Origin: Phycisphaerae bacterium | GTDB lineage: Bacteria > Planctomycetota > Phycisphaerae > UBA1845 > Fen-1342 | Assembly (NCBI GenBank): GCA_030428945.1 | Contig: JAUIEC010000001.1 | Coordinates: 344,438 to 408,437, forward strand | Direction: 5' to 3' | Length of the DNA stretch: 64,000 bases | Shown: one piece after another, positions 1-7,560 of the stretch | Layout: the number at the start of each line of letters is the position of its first letter | Position numbering within the stretch: position 1 is the first letter of the stretch | Notes under the pieces: model-generated | What the model was told of the DNA's origin: nothing | Databases searched by the model: none | What the model saw: only the letters and a program-made list of their open reading frames with translations | Program-made: the position numbers and the translations under genes

Positions 1-2
1 GG

Positions 3-716
3 CAGAACAGCATCAAGCGCATGCTGGCCTTCTCAGGTGTCGCCCATGCCGGCTACATGCTGCTGGGCATCATGGCGGGACCGGGGCACGACAGCCTGGT
101 CGGCGACGGAACCGCGGCGGTGCTGTTCTATGTCGTCGTCTACGGCATCGCCAACCTGGGCGCCTTCGCGCTGCTGGGCCTGCTGCAGGTCCGGGGCGCA
201 CCGGCCGAGACGGTCGACGATGTGACCGGTCTGCTGCGGCGGTATCCGGGCCTGGCGCTGCTGATGGCGCTGTCGATGCTGGCCCTGATGGGGCTGCCGC
301 CGACGACCGGCTTCTGGGGCAAGATGAGCCTGTTCGGCAGCGGCCTGACCCGCGCGGCCCAGGCCGGCGAGAACGCCAACTGGGTGATCGCCCTGGTCGT
401 GATCGCCGCGGTCAACTCCGCGATCGGTGCGGCCTACTACCTGCGGGTCATCGCGGCCGTGCTGCTGGCCGAGAAGGACGAGACCGCCGAACCGGCCCCG
501 CGCGAGGCCCAGTACATGGGCGCGATGATGTGCGGGTTCCTGACGCTGGTCTTCACGTTCTACCCGACGATCCTGCTGGGCGCCGGCTTCAACGCCAGCC
601 TGAACATGCGCGACCAGGCCGTCGGCTTCATGGCCAGCGAACGTCCGGCACCACCGGAACTCGCCGACGCCGCCGACGAGGCGCATGCCGAGCAGGCAGC
701 GGTTCCGCCGTTCTGA
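3..716 (+). CDS. nuoN: NADH-quinone oxidoreductase subunit N, C-terminal part
   Basis: This is the 3' part of a membrane subunit of complex I, the proton-pumping NADH:quinone oxidoreductase. The reading frame is open from base 3 (QNSIKRM...), so the true start lies outside the window and the first ATG at 21 is internal. The fragment begins with the SIKRMLAFSGVAHAGYMLLG segment, followed by several hydrophobic helices and the LMGLPPTTGFWGK motif typical of antiporter-like subunits. The last 40 residues are a charged, alanine-rich tail. NuoN is usually the last gene of the nuo operon, which fits the repeat-bearing gap that follows. The family call is secure; NuoN rather than NuoM/L rests on the SIKRML...HAGY motif and the position. 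Confidence 0.9.
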   Translation, partial: QNSIKRMLAFSGVAHAGYMLLGIMAGPGHDSLVGDGTAAVLFYVVVYGIANLGAFALLGLLQVRGAPAETVDDVTGLLRRYPGLALLMALSMLALMGLPPTTGFWGKMSLFGSGLTRAAQAGENANWVIALVVIAAVNSAIGAAYYLRVIAAVLLAEKDETAEPAPREAQYMGAMMCGFLTLVFTFYPTILLGAGFNASLNMRDQAVGFMASERPAPPELADAADEAHAEQAAVPPF

Positions 717-746
717 GTGAGCAAGTAAGCAGGTAAGCAAGGTCGG
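717..746. repeat. Short tandem 8-nt repeat, AAGCAGGT family
   Basis: Directly after the nuoN stop are three imperfect copies of an octamer (GCAAGTAA, GCAGGTAA, GCAAGG). The same octamer recurs at 8796-8831 and around 55222-55238. It belongs to the window-wide set of intergenic short tandem repeats. Confidence 0.7.
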
Positions 747-825
747 TGGTTGACCTCCCTTGGGGGTTTGCGCGCAAGGTAGGCTGCGGGCGGTCACGAC
801 CATCTCAGCACTGCGAGGTGACCTG

Positions 826-1116
826 TTGCCGAACCCAAAGGACCTGAAGGTGGGTGATCGCATTCGGCTGGTCGCCGTCCCTGCTGCGGATCTTGCCCAA
901 CGTGAACGAGAAGTTCGTGACGGTGTCGAAATGGCCGGCTGGACTGCCGACACGATCGAACGCATTTTGCGCGAGTCGCCGGTTGTCACGATTACATGGA
1001 TCGACGAGTTCGGTACGCCGTGGTTTGACGCCGAACTTGTGGACCCGAGCGACCAGGCCGTAGTCAAACACTCCATCGCCGTTATGGACCAGGACTCCTG
1101 GAGACTCGCCGACTAG
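826..1116 (+). CDS. Small hypothetical protein
   Basis: This is an open frame of about 96 residues with no family I recognise. The TTG at 826 has a GAGGTG ribosome-binding site six bases upstream, whereas the longer frame from TTG 760 has none, so the shorter start is preferred. The protein is soluble and acidic, beginning LPNPKDLKVGDRIRLVAVP, where 'KVGDRIRL' resembles the first strand of small SH3-like beta barrels. A helix follows (ADLAQREREV) and then VVTITWIDEFGTPWFDAEL. Codon third positions are GC-rich as in neighbouring genes, supporting a real gene. Neighbours do not suggest a role. Confidence 0.55.
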   Translation: MPNPKDLKVGDRIRLVAVPAADLAQREREVRDGVEMAGWTADTIERILRESPVVTITWIDEFGTPWFDAELVDPSDQAVVKHSIAVMDQDSWRLAD

Positions 1117-1140
1117 TGCCGGCTCGAGACGCCCGTTCTT

Positions 1141-1177
1141 TCCCCTGTTCCCTGTTCCCGGTTCCCTGTTCCCTTCC
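1141..1177. repeat. Short tandem 7-nt repeat, TGTTCCC (GGGAACA) family
   Basis: Four tandem heptamers TGTTCCC, TGTTCCC, GGTTCCC and TGTTCCC lie between convergent genes. The same heptamer in the other orientation (GGGAACA) occurs at 15590-15600 and inside the 3' end of the gene ending at 19673. A related GGGAACC pair is at 62194-62210. Confidence 0.8.
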
Positions 1178-1453
1178 CTAAATAAACGCCGCCCAGATCA
1201 TCCAGTTGTGGGCCAGTTTGTGGAACCGTTCGATGCGGCGCTCCAGTTGTCGCCGGGCGAGGTCTTCGGTGCGGGCCAGGTTCGCGCCGCGGCGCTGCTC
1301 CTGCCGGACGGCGACGTCCCAGGTCCGGGCCATGTTGGTCTGCCGCCGGAAGATCTGGCGATCCGCGACCGGGTTGCCGGTCGCGCAGCCCGCAACGCCG
1401 AGCGTGACCGCGAGCAGTACCAGCAGCGTCACCTTTTTGTGCGAAAACGACAT
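1178..1453 (-). CDS. Small lipoprotein
   Basis: A 91-residue protein starting MSFSHKKVTLLVLL, with a short positive N-terminus, a hydrophobic stretch and the lipobox VAGC, so it should be a lipid-anchored envelope protein. The mature part is rich in Arg and Gln and predicted helical (NMARTWDVAVRQEQRRGANLARTEDLARRQ), ending in an aromatic segment (HNWMIWAAFI). The frame is open 18 codons further upstream, but the ATG at 1453 gives a complete signal peptide and has AGGTG upstream. It lies downstream of waaA on the same strand with a 285-base gap carrying an inverted repeat, so it probably has its own promoter. I do not recognise the family. Confidence 0.7.
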   Translation of the reverse strand: MSFSHKKVTLLVLLAVTLGVAGCATGNPVADRQIFRRQTNMARTWDVAVRQEQRRGANLARTEDLARRQLERRIERFHKLAHNWMIWAAFI

Positions 1454-1500
1454 TTCCTTTGGCACCTCATGACGTTCGTGACATAATTGTGGCAGGGCAT

Positions 1501-1517
1501 TTGACACGTTCTGTCAA
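1501..1517. promoter_or_regulatory. Inverted repeat TTGACA-N5-TGTCAA, candidate operator
   Basis: A perfect 6-bp inverted repeat with a 5-base spacer, about 50 bases upstream of the lipoprotein start at 1453. Each arm reads TTGACA, so it could also be a -35 element on either strand. A related motif, ATGACGTTCGTGACAT, sits closer to the gene at about 1468-1483. The rest of the 1454-1738 gap shows no gene I can support. Confidence 0.4.
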
Positions 1518-1738
1518 TATCATACCGGCCACGACGCCGCTGGCCGCAGCCGGTGATCCGATACGCAACACAGTTTTCTTCGTGCGCGCGGGACTTGGGC
1601 GTCCGCGGGCACCCGCTGGTCGGAGGGTGAGTTGGGGGGTTGCGGCGTTGGGTTGGGCGATCCGGCTGGGCCGCAGATGGATTGCCCGACCCGGCCCCTT
1701 TTTACTCCGATCACCCGGCTGAACCGGCCGCTGACCAC

Positions 1739-3043
1739 TCAACACTGCTGCCGTTCGATTTCCGTCAGCACCCGGGCGACGATCCGCCCGGTCGCCCCGC
1801 GCTGCGCCAGGACCGTCTCGCGGGCCCGGGCGCCCATTTCACGGCGGGCGTCATCGTCCGAGAGCAGCCTTTCGATCTCCCCCTCCAGGCCGGCCGCGTC
1901 GCGGGCCACCACGCACGCGCCGGCCGAGGTCAGGATCCGGACCGGTTCGGCGAAGTTCTCGTTGTGCGGACCGACCAGCAGCGGTTTGGCCAGCCCGGCG
2001 ACTTCGATCACGTTCGAACCGCCCATCGGCACCAGCGTCCGCCCGACAAAGACCACGTCCGCCAGGGCATAGAACTTGCGCAACTCGCCCATCGTGTCGC
2101 CCAGGATCACCGCCTCCGGATCCTCCCGCGGCGGGCCGGCCGTCCGTCGCCAGCAGGTAAGGCCCGCGGCCGTGATCCGCGCGGCGACGGCATCGAAGCG
2201 CTCCGGCTTGCGCGGGATCAGCGCCAGTTGCAGCCCCGGGTGCCGTGCCCGCAGACGCTGGCAGATGCCCAGCAGCAGGTCCTCTTCGGCCGGCTGACCG
2301 GGCAGTTCGCCCGTGCTGCCACAGACCAGCAGCGGCCGGCCGGGCGCGAGTCGCAGGGCGGCGGCCAGTTCCTCCTGGCCGGGGATCGTGTCGTCGACGT
2401 CGGCGGTATCGAACTTGACCGAACCGACCACCTCGACCCGCTCCTCCGGGACCCCGAGTTCGACGAACCGGTCCGCGTAGACCTGCTCCTGGGCCGCGAC
2501 CCAGGTCACCCGTCCGAACATCCGCCGCGCGATCCCGCGGAGCACCGGCTTGCGGAAGCTGCGCATGCTGCCGCCTTCCGTGACGCGTCCGTTGGCGATC
2601 ACGACCGGCAGACCCGCGGCATGCGTCACCTCGAGCAGGTTCGGCCAGGTCTCCAGCTCCATCAGGATCAGCGCGCTCGGGCGCAGCCGGTGCAGCACGC
2701 GTCGAATGGCGAACGACAGGTCGATCGGAAAGCGGAACACCGTCAGGTCGGGATAGAGCTGCCGGGCCCGCGCCAGACCGGTCGCGGTCGTCGCACTGAC
2801 GACCACCGCCAGGTCCGGCCGCCGCTCGCGCAACATCCGCACGAGGGTCGGGGTGGCGTCGATTTCGCCGACCGAAACGCCGTGAATCCAGATGCTGCGC
2901 TGCCCGTCCGGCAGGGGGGTGACATGGCCAAGCCGCTCGCCCAGGGCAATACTGCCGGGGCCGCGGCGAATACGGCGGAGGACCAGAAACGGCCAGCCCA
3001 GCACCAACGCCAGGGTGTAGAGCAGGTCATACACTAAGGACAT
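1739..3043 (-). CDS. waaA: 3-deoxy-D-manno-octulosonic acid (Kdo) transferase
   Basis: WaaA transfers Kdo from CMP-Kdo to lipid A precursor at the inner membrane, the first step of the lipopolysaccharide core. At 434 residues the length is normal for the family. The N-terminus has a membrane anchor (LLYTLALVLGWPFLVL), then IWIHGVSVGE, which carries the conserved active-site Glu region, VVVSATTATGLARA, LMELETWPNLL, and in the second GT-B half VVGSVKFD, VCGSTGE and GRTLVPMGGSNVIEVAGLAKPLLVGPHNENF. Together these are diagnostic. It transcribes away from the LolA-like gene at 3124 with an 80-base gap. Its presence argues for an LPS-bearing outer membrane. Confidence 0.95.
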   Translation of the reverse strand: MSLVYDLLYTLALVLGWPFLVLRRIRRGPGSIALGERLGHVTPLPDGQRSIWIHGVSVGEIDATPTLVRMLRERRPDLAVVVSATTATGLARARQLYPDLTVFRFPIDLSFAIRRVLHRLRPSALILMELETWPNLLEVTHAAGLPVVIANGRVTEGGSMRSFRKPVLRGIARRMFGRVTWVAAQEQVYADRFVELGVPEERVEVVGSVKFDTADVDDTIPGQEELAAALRLAPGRPLLVCGSTGELPGQPAEEDLLLGICQRLRARHPGLQLALIPRKPERFDAVAARITAAGLTCWRRTAGPPREDPEAVILGDTMGELRKFYALADVVFVGRTLVPMGGSNVIEVAGLAKPLLVGPHNENFAEPVRILTSAGACVVARDAAGLEGEIERLLSDDDARREMGARARETVLAQRGATGRIVARVLTEIERQQC

Positions 3044-3061
3044 GCCGCCCCCCGGCCCGGC

Positions 3062-3090
3062 TTGGATGGAGCGGGGCGGCCACGTACAAT
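3062..3090 (+). promoter_or_regulatory. Sigma-70 type promoter for the LolA-like gene
   Basis: TTGGAT (3062-3067) and TACAAT (3085-3090) are separated by 17 bases. The predicted start of transcription is about 25 bases before the AAGGAG ribosome-binding site of the gene at 3124. The -10 box matches 5 of 6 consensus bases; the -35 box is weak. Confidence 0.5.
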
Positions 3091-3123
3091 CCCGAAAAAC
3101 CAGGTGCGTAAGGAGACAAGCCT

Positions 3124-3945
3124 ATGCCATGCTGCCTGAAGACGAAGATTGCCCCCATGATAGCCGCTGTCGCGCTGGCCGTCCCCGCGCTGGCCTGGCA
3201 GGGCTCGGTCCAGCCGGTCGACCCGGTGGTTGACGGCATCCTGACCCAGCTCGAGGCCCGGCAGGTCGACGACCTGGTGGCCGATCTGCAGTGGGAACTG
3301 GAATACCCGGCCGAGGAGGACGTCGACACCAAGACCGGGCAGGTCTGGTTCAAGGAGATGGACCCGGTCGCCCGTTTCCGGGCGCATTTCACGAAGAAGA
3401 ACTTCGGCAAGCGGCGGGTGAAGATCAACGAGGAGCACATCTTCGACGGTCGCTGGTACCGGATGATCCAGCACGACACCAAGTCGATCGAAACGCGTGA
3501 GATCCGTCGCGAGGGGGACACGATCCAGCCGTACCGTCTGGGCGAGGGAGCCTTCCCGCTGCCGTTCGGACAGAAGAAGGCCGACATCCTGCGGGAGTTC
3601 GACGTCCGCCTGGCGGATGCGACCGACAAGGATCCGAAGAACACGCATCACCTGGTACTGACGCCGCGCCCGGGCATGCAGATGGCCCCGCACTACAAGC
3701 AGGTGGATTTCTGGGTCGAGCAGCAGGGCAAGCTGGCCGGGCTGCCGACGCAGGTCCGGGTCGCGAGTCTGCAGGGCGGCGGGCAGGTCAAGAACTTCAT
3801 CACGGTGACCTTCTCGAATGTGAAGCTGAACCGCGGGTTGAGCCCCTCGAAGTTCGACTTCAAGGTGCCCGGCGGCTACGAGGAAGAGGTCACTCGACTG
3901 GAACCGGCGGCCGAGATCCGGCTGGGCGGCGACGCGCAGCCCTGA
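3124..3945 (+). CDS. LolA-like periplasmic protein
   Basis: A 273-residue secreted protein. The N-terminus (MPCCLKTKIAPMIAAVALAVPALAW) is a signal peptide. The rest has the strand pattern of the LolA/LppX half-barrel fold used by carriers of lipoproteins and other lipids: DDLVADLQWELEY, GQVWFKEMDPVARFRAHF, EEHIFDGRWYRMI, HHLVLTPRPG, VDFWVEQQGKLAGLPTQVRVAS, ITVTFSNVKLNRGLSPSKFDFKVP. The phrase 'LSPSKFDFKVP' near the C-terminus is typical. The start has AAGGAG seven bases upstream. A fold assignment is well supported; the cargo is unknown, and without an adjacent LolB or LolCDE it may not be the true lipoprotein carrier. Confidence 0.75.
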   Translation: MPCCLKTKIAPMIAAVALAVPALAWQGSVQPVDPVVDGILTQLEARQVDDLVADLQWELEYPAEEDVDTKTGQVWFKEMDPVARFRAHFTKKNFGKRRVKINEEHIFDGRWYRMIQHDTKSIETREIRREGDTIQPYRLGEGAFPLPFGQKKADILREFDVRLADATDKDPKNTHHLVLTPRPGMQMAPHYKQVDFWVEQQGKLAGLPTQVRVASLQGGGQVKNFITVTFSNVKLNRGLSPSKFDFKVPGGYEEEVTRLEPAAEIRLGGDAQP

Positions 3946-3950
3946 GCCGG

Positions 3951-3979
3951 TTGGCCCGGACCGCCGGGCATGCTATAAA
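3951..3979 (+). promoter_or_regulatory. Sigma-70 type promoter for sucD
   Basis: TTGGCC (3951-3956) and TATAAA (3974-3979) with a 17-base spacer lie between the LolA-like gene and sucD. They imply a leader of about 50 bases before the ATG at 4035 and mean that sucD is not simply co-transcribed from upstream. Confidence 0.55.
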
Positions 3980-4034
3980 ACCGCTTCGACATGAGACTTG
4001 AACTTCCACGCCAAACGGTCAGCAGGACGGCAGC

Positions 4035-4922
4035 ATGAGCATTCTGGTCAACAAGGACACCCGGGTCATCTGCCAGGGCATCACCGGTTCGGCCGGCGCC
4101 TTTCACACGGCCCAGTGCCTCGAATACGGCACGAAGATCGTCGGCGGCGTGACCCCCGGCAAGGGCGGGCAGAAGTCCGAGCACGGCCTGCCGGTCTATG
4201 ACACGGTCTACGAGGCCGTTCGCGAGACCGGGGCCGACGTGTCGATGCTGTTCGTGCCGCCGCCCTTCGCGGCCGCCGCGGTGATGGAGGCGGCCGACGC
4301 GGGCATTCGCCTGGCGGTGCTGATTACCGAAGGCATTCCGGCGCTGGACATGGTCAAGGCCCGCAAGTTCCTGGACGATCGCTGCACGATGATGATCGGT
4401 CCGAACTGCCCGGGGGTGATCACGCCCGGGGCCTGCAAGATCGGCATCATGCCGGGCTACATCCACAAGCCGGCCGAGAAGGGCGCCAGGAACGTCGGGA
4501 TCATTTCGCGGAGCGGCACGCTGACGTACGAGGCGGTCTGGCAATGCTCGGCCCACGGTTTCCCGCAGTCGACCTGCGTCGGCATCGGCGGGGACCCGGT
4601 CAAGGGGCTGAACTTCATCGAACTGCTCGGCATGTTCGAGGAGGACCCCGAGACGCACGCGATCGTTATGATCGGCGAGATCGGCGGCACCGACGAAGAA
4701 GAGGCGGCCGCATTCATCAAGGACAATGTCAGCAAGCCGGTGGTGGCCTTCATCGCCGGGCAGACGGCGCCTCCGGGCAAGCGGATGGGGCATGCCGGGG
4801 CGATCATCTCGGGCGGCGAGGGGACGGCCCAGTCGAAGATTGCGGCCCTGCGCGAGGCGGGGATCACGGTCAGCGACAGTCCGGCGACGATTGGTGATTG
4901 CGTCGCCAAGCTGTTGAAGTAG
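4035..4922 (+). CDS. sucD: Succinate-CoA ligase (ADP-forming) subunit alpha
   Basis: The alpha subunit of succinyl-CoA synthetase of the citric acid cycle, which binds CoA and carries the phosphohistidine. At 295 residues it has normal length. CoA-binding Rossmann features are seen at the start ([35 protein letters not shown]), followed by [11 protein letters not shown], then the ligase half [29 protein letters not shown] and [14 protein letters not shown]. The catalytic histidine is about H253 in [17 protein letters not shown]. The beta subunit gene sucC is not adjacent, which is less common than a sucCD pair; it must lie elsewhere. It has its own promoter. Confidence 0.96.
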   Translation: MSILVNKDTRVICQGITGSAGAFHTAQCLEYGTKIVGGVTPGKGGQKSEHGLPVYDTVYEAVRETGADVSMLFVPPPFAAAAVMEAADAGIRLAVLITEGIPALDMVKARKFLDDRCTMMIGPNCPGVITPGACKIGIMPGYIHKPAEKGARNVGIISRSGTLTYEAVWQCSAHGFPQSTCVGIGGDPVKGLNFIELLGMFEEDPETHAIVMIGEIGGTDEEEAAAFIKDNVSKPVVAFIAGQTAPPGKRMGHAGAIISGGEGTAQSKIAALREAGITVSDSPATIGDCVAKLLK

Positions 4923-5054
4923 CTCGCTTTACCGGTTTTTCCCTTGACCTGCGGGCGGCCGATCGGCGAAGCTTGCAGGCGTCCATTTCGGCGATTCCGC
5001 CGCGAACACGAACCGGGCTTCGAGCCGTCCGGCCATTCAGGGGAGGCTCCCTCG

Positions 5055-5921
5055 ATGCGTTCCGTCAGGCTGCGCGCGTTCACGTTGATTGAACTTCTGG
5101 TCGTTGTTGCAATCATCGCGCTGTTGATTTCGATTCTGCTTCCGTCACTGGGGGCCGCCCGCGAACAGGGCAAGGTCGCCAAGTGCCTGTCGAACCTGAA
5201 GGCGATCGGGCTGGCGGCGCAGGCCTACTTCATCGAGAACCAGGATACGTTCCCGTTCTACGCCACCTCGGGCACCGGCTGGCTGGGGGTCAGCGGCAGC
5301 AGTTGGGGCGGCAAGACGGCCGACCCGTACTGGCGCGGCGAGTACGGCGGCGTGTTCTTCCAGCGAACCGACGAGAAGGTCCTGAACCGCTACATCCTCA
5401 ACGCGATCCCCGGCCGCAACGACGAGATGGAAGTCTGCAAGTGTCCGAGTGATGTCTTCTCGTACAGTCGCATTTACCTGGACGACAACGCGTTCGACCC
5501 GGACACCACGGTCAGCACGTACGACGATCGCGGCACGAGTTACGGGTTCAACATCCAGTCGATGGTCGACCTGGTGCCGGACCCGTGGGGCAACCTCGGC
5601 GACAACTGGGGCAAGTACTTCCAGGAACTGAAGCGCTCGACCAACGGCGACTTCACCTCCAAGTACGTGATGTTCATGGAGGGCCCGGCCGGCTTCGCCT
5701 TTCGCGACCTGATCCAGGTGGTCGGCAATCACGGGTCGTTCTCGCGGCACGCGGTCGGCTTTCTCGACGGGCACGCGGGCTACTTCAAGATGGACACCCG
5801 TCGCTGGTGCGGCCCGAACTACTACGTGATCAACCCGGCCTGGGTCCCGCGCCCCGGAAGCGTCGGCCGCGACCGGCCCGATCCGTACTACCCGCGGCGG
5901 ACCGGGAAGAACTGCAACTAG
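5055..5921 (+). CDS. Type II secretion/pilin-like protein with prepilin N-terminus
   Basis: A 288-residue protein with a class III prepilin signal: a short basic leader, then FTLIELLVVVAIIALLISILLPSL at residues 9-32, with Ala rather than Gly just before the processed Phe and Glu five residues in. The leader would be cut and the Phe methylated by a PilD-type peptidase. The globular part is rich in aromatic and Asn/Asp residues and ends with RHAVGFLDGHAGYFK, a variant of the 'H-X9-DG' element found in planctomycete pilin-like families. The frame extends upstream to 4944, but ATG 5055 has GGGAGG eight bases before it. Such proteins are multi-copy in this phylum; a paralogue lies at 58018-59034. 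Substrate or assembly role is unknown. Confidence 0.85.
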   Translation: MRSVRLRAFTLIELLVVVAIIALLISILLPSLGAAREQGKVAKCLSNLKAIGLAAQAYFIENQDTFPFYATSGTGWLGVSGSSWGGKTADPYWRGEYGGVFFQRTDEKVLNRYILNAIPGRNDEMEVCKCPSDVFSYSRIYLDDNAFDPDTTVSTYDDRGTSYGFNIQSMVDLVPDPWGNLGDNWGKYFQELKRSTNGDFTSKYVMFMEGPAGFAFRDLIQVVGNHGSFSRHAVGFLDGHAGYFKMDTRRWCGPNYYVINPAWVPRPGSVGRDRPDPYYPRRTGKNCN

Positions 5922-5946
5922 GCTGCGCCCGGCGAACAGGCGAAAG

Positions 5947-6019
5947 CGTGAAGGCGTGAATCAGGGATCGCTCGCCAGTCCTCGTTCGCGCTTTCACGTT
6001 TTCACGCCTTCACGTTTTT
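5947..6019 (+). terminator. Long hairpin with T tract after the pilin-like gene (GTGAA repeat family)
   Basis: CGTGAAGGCGTGAA (5947-5960) pairs perfectly with TTCACGCCTTCACG (6001-6014), and a TTTTT tract follows. The 40-base loop itself contains further GCTTTCACG units. The arms are built from the GTGAAAG-type short tandem repeat, so the repeat appears to double as a terminator. Confidence 0.6.
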
Positions 6020-6041
6020 GCCGGCAAGTACAGGATTTCGC

Positions 6042-6434
6042 ATGCCCGCCAGCGCGAAGAAGCTTGTCTACGGACTGATTATCCTCTGCGGTCTGGGGGC
6101 GCTGTTCTGGCAGTTGCTCGGGCCGGAGGCGAATCCGTACCCGGACACGGCCGAGTCGGCCACGGGCTGGATGTGCGCCGAATGCGGTGAACTGCGGATG
6201 CTGACGGCCCGCGAGCGAGACGCCTGGACGATGTCCGAGGACAGGGTCCTGCGTGGCCGGAAAGCGACCGGCGGGGCGGTGACGATGGGCTCGGAACGAA
6301 CGATCTTCAAGTGCGAGCGCTGCGGCGAATTCGCCCTGCTGCGCGCCCGCGAATGCCCGCGCCACCAGGTCTGGCACCTGATCCGCGACGCCGACGGGCA
6401 GTACGTCGGTTGTGAGCAGTGCGCCGCGGAATAG
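6042..6434 (+). CDS. Membrane-anchored zinc-ribbon-like small protein
   Basis: A 130-residue protein starting MPASAKKLVYGLIILCGLGALFWQLLG, one N-terminal membrane helix. The remainder has two cysteine pairs, CAEC (about residue 43) and CERC (about 93), and a final CEQC, spaced as in zinc-ribbon or rubredoxin-like knuckles. A CPRH motif lies near the end. The protein probably exposes a small metal-binding domain on one face of the inner membrane. ATG 6042 is chosen over an in-frame TTG at 6018 because it directly precedes the membrane helix. Function is unknown; the neighbouring pilin-like gene and ABC exporter do not fix a role. Confidence 0.65.
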   Translation: MPASAKKLVYGLIILCGLGALFWQLLGPEANPYPDTAESATGWMCAECGELRMLTARERDAWTMSEDRVLRGRKATGGAVTMGSERTIFKCERCGEFALLRARECPRHQVWHLIRDADGQYVGCEQCAAE

Positions 6435-6621
6435 GCCCCGCGTCGCGAATTGCGGATTGAATCGACGTGGCGGGTGCCCAATCCGAAGTCGCCGCTCCCC
6501 CATTCAAAATCCCGCCGGGTTCCCGAATTCCCCTGGGGGCGCCGAGATGATACCTTTGGCCGCTCGGTGGGGCTCCGGCGGGGGGCTCACCTGCTGGGAA
6601 TGGCCGCGCCGGGAGCAGAAT

Positions 6622-7560
6622 TTGATCGCCACCGCCAACCGCAACGCCCTGAGCCTGACGGGCATCACCAAACGATACGGCAGCTTCACCGCCGTTGATG
6701 ACTTCAGCCTGCACATGCCGCCCGGCGAGATCCTCGGGTTCCTCGGCCGGAACGGGGCCGGGAAGACGACCACCATCCGGATGATCATGAGCATCATCTA
6801 TCCCGACGCCGGCTCGATCGAAGTGCTCGGGCATCCGCGGGCGATCGACGTCAAGGACCAGATCGGCTACCTGCCCGAGGAACGCGGCCTGTACCCGAAG
6901 ATGACCGTCGAGCAGACGCTGCACTACTTCGGCCGCCTGAAGGGCATGACCCGCGAGCGGATCCGCGCGGCGATTCCGCGCGGGCTCGAGCGGGTCGAAC
7001 TGCAGGACTGGCTGAAGAAGCCGGTCGAGGCCCTCTCCAAGGGCATGCAGCAGAAACTGCAGTTCGTCGTCACGGTCCTGCACGAGCCGAAACTGGTGAT
7101 TCTCGACGAGCCGTTCTCCGGGCTCGACGTGATGAACACCGAGGTGCTCAAGAACCTGATGTTCGACATGAAGCAGGCCGGCGCGACCGTGATCTTCTCG
7201 ACCCACCAGATCGACCAGGCCCAGCGCCTGTGCGATCGGCTGGTGGTGATCAACCGCGGCCGCAAACTGGTCGAGGGCCGCGTCGACGAGGTCCGGGCCC
7301 GCTACGCCTCGCGGGTCATCACGCTGAGCGGCAGCGGCGACTTCGGATCGCTGCGCGGCCTGCCGGGCGTCGGGCCGGGCGAGTTCACCGACCACAGCGC
7401 CCGCTTCGAACTGGCCGAGGACCGCGACCCGCAGCAGTTCCTGCAGGACGCGCTCGCCCGGGTGCAGGTCACCCGTTTCGAGGTGCAGCAGCCGAGCCTG
7501 TCGGAGATCTTCGTCCGGATGGTCTCGGAGGATGACGCCCGCCAGGGGGATGCGGCATGA
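6622..7560 (+). CDS. ABC-2 type exporter, ATP-binding subunit (NatA-like)
   Basis: The ATPase half of a two-gene ABC exporter. It contains Walker A (GFLGRNGAGKTTTIRMIM), the Q-loop area IGYLPEERGLYPKMTVEQTL, the signature LSKGMQQKLQF, Walker B (LVILDEPFSGLD) and the switch His in FSTHQ. The 'YLPEERGLY' and 'SKGMQQK' forms and the C-terminal domain that follows (about 90 residues) are typical of the NatA/YhaQ group. I place the start at TTG 6622, which has GGGAG six bases upstream; an ATG at 6547 has poor spacing and would add an odd Trp-rich leader. The stop overlaps the permease start by four bases (ATGA), so the two are translationally coupled. Confidence 0.88.
   Translation: MIATANRNALSLTGITKRYGSFTAVDDFSLHMPPGEILGFLGRNGAGKTTTIRMIMSIIYPDAGSIEVLGHPRAIDVKDQIGYLPEERGLYPKMTVEQTLHYFGRLKGMTRERIRAAIPRGLERVELQDWLKKPVEALSKGMQQKLQFVVTVLHEPKLVILDEPFSGLDVMNTEVLKNLMFDMKQAGATVIFSTHQIDQAQRLCDRLVVINRGRKLVEGRVDEVRARYASRVITLSGSGDFGSLRGLPGVGPGEFTDHSARFELAEDRDPQQFLQDALARVQVTRFEVQQPSLSEIFVRMVSEDDARQGDAA

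Noticed and set aside
1640..3037. 465-residue frame on the plus strand opposite waaA
   Set aside because: Shadow frame caused by GC-rich codons; low-complexity Arg/Gly/Pro/Asp content, no domain, while the minus strand encodes a clear WaaA.
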